Shown here: positions 60,665-64,000 of the stretch, in pieces
How positions within the stretch are numbered: the stretch's first letter is position 1
Layout of the letters: every line of letters starts with the position of its first letter
NCBI GenBank assembly: GCA_030426905.1
Contig: JAUHXQ010000002.1
Span: forward strand, 248,001 to 312,000
Length of the DNA stretch: 64,000 bases
Source of the DNA: Alphaproteobacteria bacterium
Lineage (GTDB): Bacteria; Pseudomonadota; Alphaproteobacteria; Rickettsiales; JABSSG01
Reading direction: 5' to 3'
Notes under the pieces: model-generated
What the model was told of the DNA's origin: nothing
Database searches by the model: none
The model's input: the letters and a program-made list of their open reading frames with translations, nothing else
Position numbers and translations under genes: made by a program

Positions 60665-61438
60665 ATGATATTATGTATTGATATCGGAAACACTCATATT
60701 TTCTGCGGAATTTTTAAAAAAGATGAATTACTACTTAAATTTCGTCATCCTACTCAAACCGATAGCAGTTCTGATCAAATAGGGATTTTTCTAAAGAATG
60801 CCTTAAAAGAAAATTCTTTAGATCCAAATGCTATAGAGAATATTATCATCTCCTCTGTAGTGCCTTCGATTGACTATTCAATGAAAGCAGCGTGTGTAAA
60901 ATATTTTAATATCATGCCTATGGAGCTTAAACCAGGCATCAAAACTGGTCTAAAGTTAAACGTAAAAAACCCTCTAGAAGTAGGAGCAGACAGAATTGCT
61001 AATGCAGTAGCAGCAATACACTATTTTAATGATAAAGATATTATTGTCGTGGACCTAGGAACTGCAACTACCGCATGCTGTATCTCAAAAGAAAAGGAAT
61101 TTCTTGGAGGAGTAATTTTACCTGGTTATAAGACATCAATGCAAGCTTTGCATCAGAATACCGCTAAATTAGCACCAGTGAATATTATAAAACCAAGATC
61201 TCCACTAGGAAAAACTACAGAAGAAAACATTCAATCTGGCTTATATTATTGTCAGCTTGGCGCAATCAAAGAAATCACACACCAGTTTATTACAACTACT
61301 TTCCATCATAGCAAAGACGTTGTGATTTTAGGTACGGGTGGTTATGCCTATTTATTTGAACAAGAAAAATTATTCGATAAGATCGTTACAGATCTTACTT
61401 TGCATGGTCTTTTAGTAATATTAAACAGGAATATATAA
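60665..61438 (+). CDS. coaX: Type III pantothenate kinase CoaX
   Basis: CoaX phosphorylates pantothenate, the first step of CoA synthesis. The 257-aa ASKHA-fold protein has the phosphate-1 motif ILCIDIGNTHIFCGIF at residues 2-17, the substrate motif GADRIANAVAA (106 region), and phosphate-2 DLGTATTACC near 130, then GVILPGYKTSMQAL. It is complete. An SD-like AAAGG lies just before the ATG. The organism still depends on pantothenate import or synthesis, which is not seen here. Confidence 0.95.
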   Translation: MILCIDIGNTHIFCGIFKKDELLLKFRHPTQTDSSSDQIGIFLKNALKENSLDPNAIENIIISSVVPSIDYSMKAACVKYFNIMPMELKPGIKTGLKLNVKNPLEVGADRIANAVAAIHYFNDKDIIVVDLGTATTACCISKEKEFLGGVILPGYKTSMQALHQNTAKLAPVNIIKPRSPLGKTTEENIQSGLYYCQLGAIKEITHQFITTTFHHSKDVVILGTGGYAYLFEQEKLFDKIVTDLTLHGLLVILNRNI

Positions 61439-61442
61439 AATA

Positions 61443-61660
61443 ATGAAAAATGAATCTAATTTTCATGGTAGTGAAGAATTACATGCTTTTTATTACAAAT
61501 AACTTAAAGCTCATTCAATAATCGCTATTGATAACACCGACTCAGGACCTGCTTTAGGAGGATGTCGCTATATCAAATATCAATCTTTTAACTCTTGCCT
61601 ATGATGATGTGATTAAACTTACAAAAAACATGACTCAAAAAGCTAGAGTACATAACCTTA
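61443..61660 (+). pseudogene. Degraded N-terminus of a leucine/glutamate-type amino-acid dehydrogenase
   Basis: Reading from the ATG at 61443 gives MKNESNFHGSEELHAFYYK, then a TAA stop. The same frame continues after it as LKAHSIIAIDNTDSGPALGG with CRYIKYQS, and then a frameshift leads to LAYDDVIKLTKNMTQKARV. These are the substrate- and Lys-containing N-terminal motifs of Glu/Leu/Phe/Val dehydrogenases (IAIHDT...GPALGGCR, and LSRGMTYKxAV). Everything after this is missing. At least one stop, one frameshift and a large truncation show a recently dead gene. Confidence 0.85.
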
Positions 61661-61670
61661 TCAATAATAA

Positions 61671-61696
61671 AAAAGGCATTAAAAACTTAATGCCTT
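61671..61696 (-). terminator. Rho-independent terminator of the 116-aa gene
   Basis: AAGGCATTAA (61673-61682) pairs with TTAATGCCTT (61687-61696) around a 4-base loop. On the minus strand the stem is followed by TTTTATTATT, and it lies 24 bases after the stop of the gene at 61721. Confidence 0.88.
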
Positions 61697-61720
61697 CGTT
61701 ATTGAATATATTATTAAAAA

Positions 61721-62071
61721 TTATCCACCAATGTGATGATCTTCAACTACTACTTCTCCTGCTGGATAATTTGCTTTTGTCTCACTTTCTACGCAACTCA
61801 ACAAATTGTCCAAAGTTTCTCCTAAGTCGTTATTAAGGCTCTTTAAGCTCTGTGTGTTATTTATTCTATCACACAAGCTAGGGTCAAATTTGCCTTCTTG
61901 ATTCACTAATTCTATAGGAGTTTCAGTGAAAGGATTTTCTTTCAACTCACTTTCGTACTTATTTACATTTTGGTTGCATATTTCTTTTTCATTACGTAGA
62001 TAGTCTATTTTTTCTATTATAAACTTTGCATCATTATAAAGATCACTACATTTTTCAAATATTTTTGTCAT
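61721..62071 (-). CDS. Small hypothetical protein, 116 aa
   Basis: No family is recognised. The protein is charged and helical (MTKIFEKCSDLYNDAKFIIE, IDYLRNEKEICNQNVNKYES), with four cysteines (8, 32, 67, 92) and the end VVVEDHHIGG. No TM or signal peptide. It has its own strong sigma70-type promoter and an intrinsic terminator, so it is a single-gene unit inserted next to the broken dehydrogenase. Confidence 0.6.
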   Translation of the reverse strand: MTKIFEKCSDLYNDAKFIIEKIDYLRNEKEICNQNVNKYESELKENPFTETPIELVNQEGKFDPSLCDRINNTQSLKSLNNDLGETLDNLLSCVESETKANYPAGEVVVEDHHIGG

Positions 62072-62104
62072 ATTAAACCTCTTAACTAAAATTAACGTTA
62101 GCGT

Positions 62105-62133
62105 ATATTAATTTACTTTAACTCTTTTGTCAA
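62105..62133 (-). promoter_or_regulatory. Sigma70-type promoter of the 116-aa gene
   Basis: On the minus strand TTGACA (62133-62128) is separated by exactly 17 bases from TAATAT (62110-62105), 34 bases ahead of the start at 62071. It is the closest to consensus I found in the window. Confidence 0.75.
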
Positions 62134-62273
62134 CAAAAATATCACGTGTGTATCAGCAGCAAGATGTATGATTGTCATTCTTGGGCAACTCTAGAATAAG
62201 CTAACTTCACGATCGAGTTGTGTTTTTGGTTTCATTATTATATAATCCCAAAAACTGAATTACTTTTTTATTT

Positions 62274-63278
62274 ATGCAGTACAAAACAGATGTTGCGATA
62301 ATAGGCGCTGGCCCAGTAGGTTTATTTGCTATATTCCAAGCAGGAATGTTAAAAATAAACTGTCATGTAATTGATACCTTGCCTGAAATAGGAGGGCAAT
62401 GTATAGCTCTATATCCTGAAAAACCAATATATGACATTCCAGCCTACCCATCTATTTTGGCTAAAACATTAGTAGAAAAACTAGCAGAGCAAGCAGCTCC
62501 TTTTAAGCCTCAATATCATCTAGGCCAGCAGGTAACAGAATTAATAACCAATAAAGATGGTAGTTTTGTTATTATTACTTCAAAAAATAATGAAATACAT
62601 GCTAAAGCAGTGATCATTGCAGCTGGTTGTGGTGCGTTTGGTCCAAATCGCCCTCCTCTGACAGGTATAGAAGAGTTTGAGAATAAATCAGTATTTTATT
62701 CTGTAAAAGATCCAGAGAAATTTCGTGGAAAAAATATTGTTATTGCTGGAGGTGGTGATTCAGCTGTTGATTGGGCATTAATTTTAGCTGGTATTGCTAG
62801 CAAAGTTACCGTCGTACATAGAAGGAAAAAGTTCAGATGCGCGCCTGATAACAGTGACAAACTTCACAATCTTGCTCAAGAAGGAAAAGTTAACCTTGAA
62901 ATCCCTTATCAATTACACCAAGTAAGAGGCAATAAAGGTAATTTACAAAAAATTGAGGTTATTGATTTTGAAAATAATATCAAAACTCTTGATGCAGATA
63001 TATTGCTTCCGTTTTTTGGCTTATCAATGGATCTAGGACCAATATTAAATTGGGAATTAGTATTAGATAAAAAACATATCAATATTGATCCAGCAACCTC
63101 TCAGACCAATATTCCTGGCGTTTATGCAATTGGTGACATCGCAACTTATCCTGGGAAATTAAAATTAATCCTCACAGGTTTTTCTGAAGCTGCAATGGCA
63201 TGTCACTCGATCCACTCTATTGTATATCCTGACCAAGTGCTACATTTTCAATATTCCACAGCAAAAGGAGTTAGCTAG
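62274..63278 (+). CDS. Ferredoxin-NADP reductase, type 2 (thioredoxin-reductase-like)
   Basis: The 334-aa flavoprotein has an FAD-binding GAGPVG (residues 11-16) in DVAIIGAGPVGLFAIFQAG, IGGQCIALYPEKPIYDIPAYP typical of the TrxR-like FNR family, and a second Rossmann site VIAGGGDSAVDWAL for NADPH. The CxxC of true thioredoxin reductases is absent, supporting FNR. It should pass electrons between NADPH and ferredoxin or flavodoxin. The stop codon is directly followed by the folD ATG. Confidence 0.93.
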   Translation: MQYKTDVAIIGAGPVGLFAIFQAGMLKINCHVIDTLPEIGGQCIALYPEKPIYDIPAYPSILAKTLVEKLAEQAAPFKPQYHLGQQVTELITNKDGSFVIITSKNNEIHAKAVIIAAGCGAFGPNRPPLTGIEEFENKSVFYSVKDPEKFRGKNIVIAGGGDSAVDWALILAGIASKVTVVHRRKKFRCAPDNSDKLHNLAQEGKVNLEIPYQLHQVRGNKGNLQKIEVIDFENNIKTLDADILLPFFGLSMDLGPILNWELVLDKKHINIDPATSQTNIPGVYAIGDIATYPGKLKLILTGFSEAAMACHSIHSIVYPDQVLHFQYSTAKGVS

Positions 63279-64000
63279 ATGAACACAGCTCAGATAATTG
63301 ATGGAAAGAGTATTGCACAAACACTATTGCTTACTATCAAAAAAAAGATAATAGAATTAGCAAAAAAGAAAATCACTCCTTGCTTAGCTGTAATTATAGT
63401 AGGAGATAATCCTATCAGCAGCCTTTACGTAGCAAAAAAAAGACAAGTTGCAGAGAGTTTAGGTATCAAATCCTTCATAACTAGATTCGATGAAAATATT
63501 ACCACAGAACAACTACAAAAAGAAATTTACTATTTAAATGATAATGACGATGTTCATGCTATTTTAGTACAACTACCATTACCAAGCCATATTGCTGAAA
63601 TTGAAATAATGAATGCAATTGATCCCAAAAAAGATGTTGACGGTTTTAACATTGAAAATATAGGTAAATTAATAGTAGGCGAAGATGCTATTGCTCCTTG
63701 TACACCTCAGGGTTGTTTGCACTTAATTAGATCAGTAGAGCCCAATATCAGAGGGATGCACGCTGTTGTTGTTGGTAGATCAAATATAGTTGGTAGACCT
63801 ATGTCAAATATTTTGCTAAACGAAGATTGTACCGTAACTGTAATGCACATTCATAGTAGAAATAAGATAGAAATCGCTAGAAATGCAGATATTTTAGTTG
63901 TAGCAACTGGTCATGCAAGGTTAGTTACTGAAGAATGGGTTAATAAAAATATGATTGTTATTGATGTTGGTATTTCTCGAGACACTATCGAGGGAAAGAC
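63279..64000 (+). CDS. folD: FolD, bifunctional methylene-THF dehydrogenase/cyclohydrolase (partial, runs off the window)
   Basis: The ATG at 63279 follows the FNR stop directly, with AAAGGAG at 63263-63269 as SD. About 240 residues are visible of the usual 285-295. Motifs: YVAKKRQVAESLGI with the catalytic lysine of the Y-x-x-x-K signature, VQLPLPSHI, KKDVDGFN, APCTPQGC and the NADP site VVGRSNIVGRPMS. It interconverts 5,10-methylene- and 10-formyl-THF. The 3' end lies outside the window. Confidence 0.95.
   Translation, partial: MNTAQIIDGKSIAQTLLLTIKKKIIELAKKKITPCLAVIIVGDNPISSLYVAKKRQVAESLGIKSFITRFDENITTEQLQKEIYYLNDNDDVHAILVQLPLPSHIAEIEIMNAIDPKKDVDGFNIENIGKLIVGEDAIAPCTPQGCLHLIRSVEPNIRGMHAVVVGRSNIVGRPMSNILLNEDCTVTVMHIHSRNKIEIARNADILVVATGHARLVTEEWVNKNMIVIDVGISRDTIEGK

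Noticed and set aside
62274-63278. Thioredoxin reductase
   Set aside because: The redox-active CxxC between the two nucleotide-binding sites is absent and the IGGQCIALYPEKPIYDIP signature fits the type 2 ferredoxin-NADP reductases.

Overview
The window is very AT-rich and densely packed with genes. It reads as a chromosome segment from an alphaproteobacterium of the order Rickettsiales, probably an obligate intracellular or protist-associated lineage rather than a classical Rickettsia. Supporting signs are a large VirB6-type T4SS protein, class I lysyl-tRNA synthetase next to enolase and FtsB, lon-hup, sdhE-mfd, a type 2 ferredoxin-NADP reductase next to folD, an Aas/LplT pair, a candidate relative of the Orientia OTT_1508 deaminase family, and about twenty lineage-specific repeat-rich, coiled-coil or single-TM proteins that look like effector or surface candidates. 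The taxonomic placement is inference from gene content.

Layout. 1-2212: a truncated HEXXH metallopeptidase-like gene and a hypothetical. 2472-5100: a TPP riboswitch followed by a compact operon encoding a Thi5-type HMP-P synthase, a Thi4-type thiazole synthase with the sulfur-donor cysteine conserved, and ThiE. This is a fungal-style thiamine route under a bacterial riboswitch and is the most striking system here. 5231-8139: GLUG/beta-helix-like, small hypothetical and Sel1-repeat proteins. 8263-8338: tRNA-Thr(CGT). 8673-14805: a large repeat protein, a MerR-type regulator, grpE, rph, a hypothetical and a Lys-rich coiled coil. 14851-18626: lysK-eno-ftsB with divergent dsbB. 18714-22369: low-complexity proteins (one with a 33-bp VNTR), an RDD membrane protein and a small Cys-rich single-TM protein. 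22364-26522: htpG and a soluble lytic transglycosylase. 26697-28659: duplicated Cys-patterned, tail-anchored paralogues and a neighbour with a shared upstream element. 28848-35982: hup, lon, sdhE, mfd and an OB-fold protein. 36098-44907: virB6-like, an amino-acid permease, hypotheticals, a DUF2659-like protein, yqgE, a DsbD-like protein and a hypothetical. 45040-53494: a single-TM hypothetical, a 779-aa coiled-coil protein with a deaminase-like HAE/CxxC core, a small hypothetical, an MBL hydrolase, PAP2, a MazG-like protein and a pentapeptide-repeat membrane protein. 53694-56579: pdxT, pdxS, rplI, rpsR, rpsF. 56678-64000: a small hypothetical, aas, lplT, coaX, a broken leucine/glutamate dehydrogenase, a hypothetical, FNR and a partial folD.

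How the genes fit together. PdxS/PdxT make pyridoxal phosphate without DXP, and PLP is the substrate that Thi5 turns into HMP-P. Thi4 makes the thiazole phosphate and ThiE couples the two moieties, so vitamins B6 and B1 look linked in a plant/fungus-like way. DsbB and a DsbD-like protein could maintain disulfides in Cys-rich exported proteins such as the VirB6 periplasmic region. Lon and HtpG are preceded by identical RpoH-like boxes. Three copies of a dispersed element of about 90 bp sit in convergent intergenic gaps.
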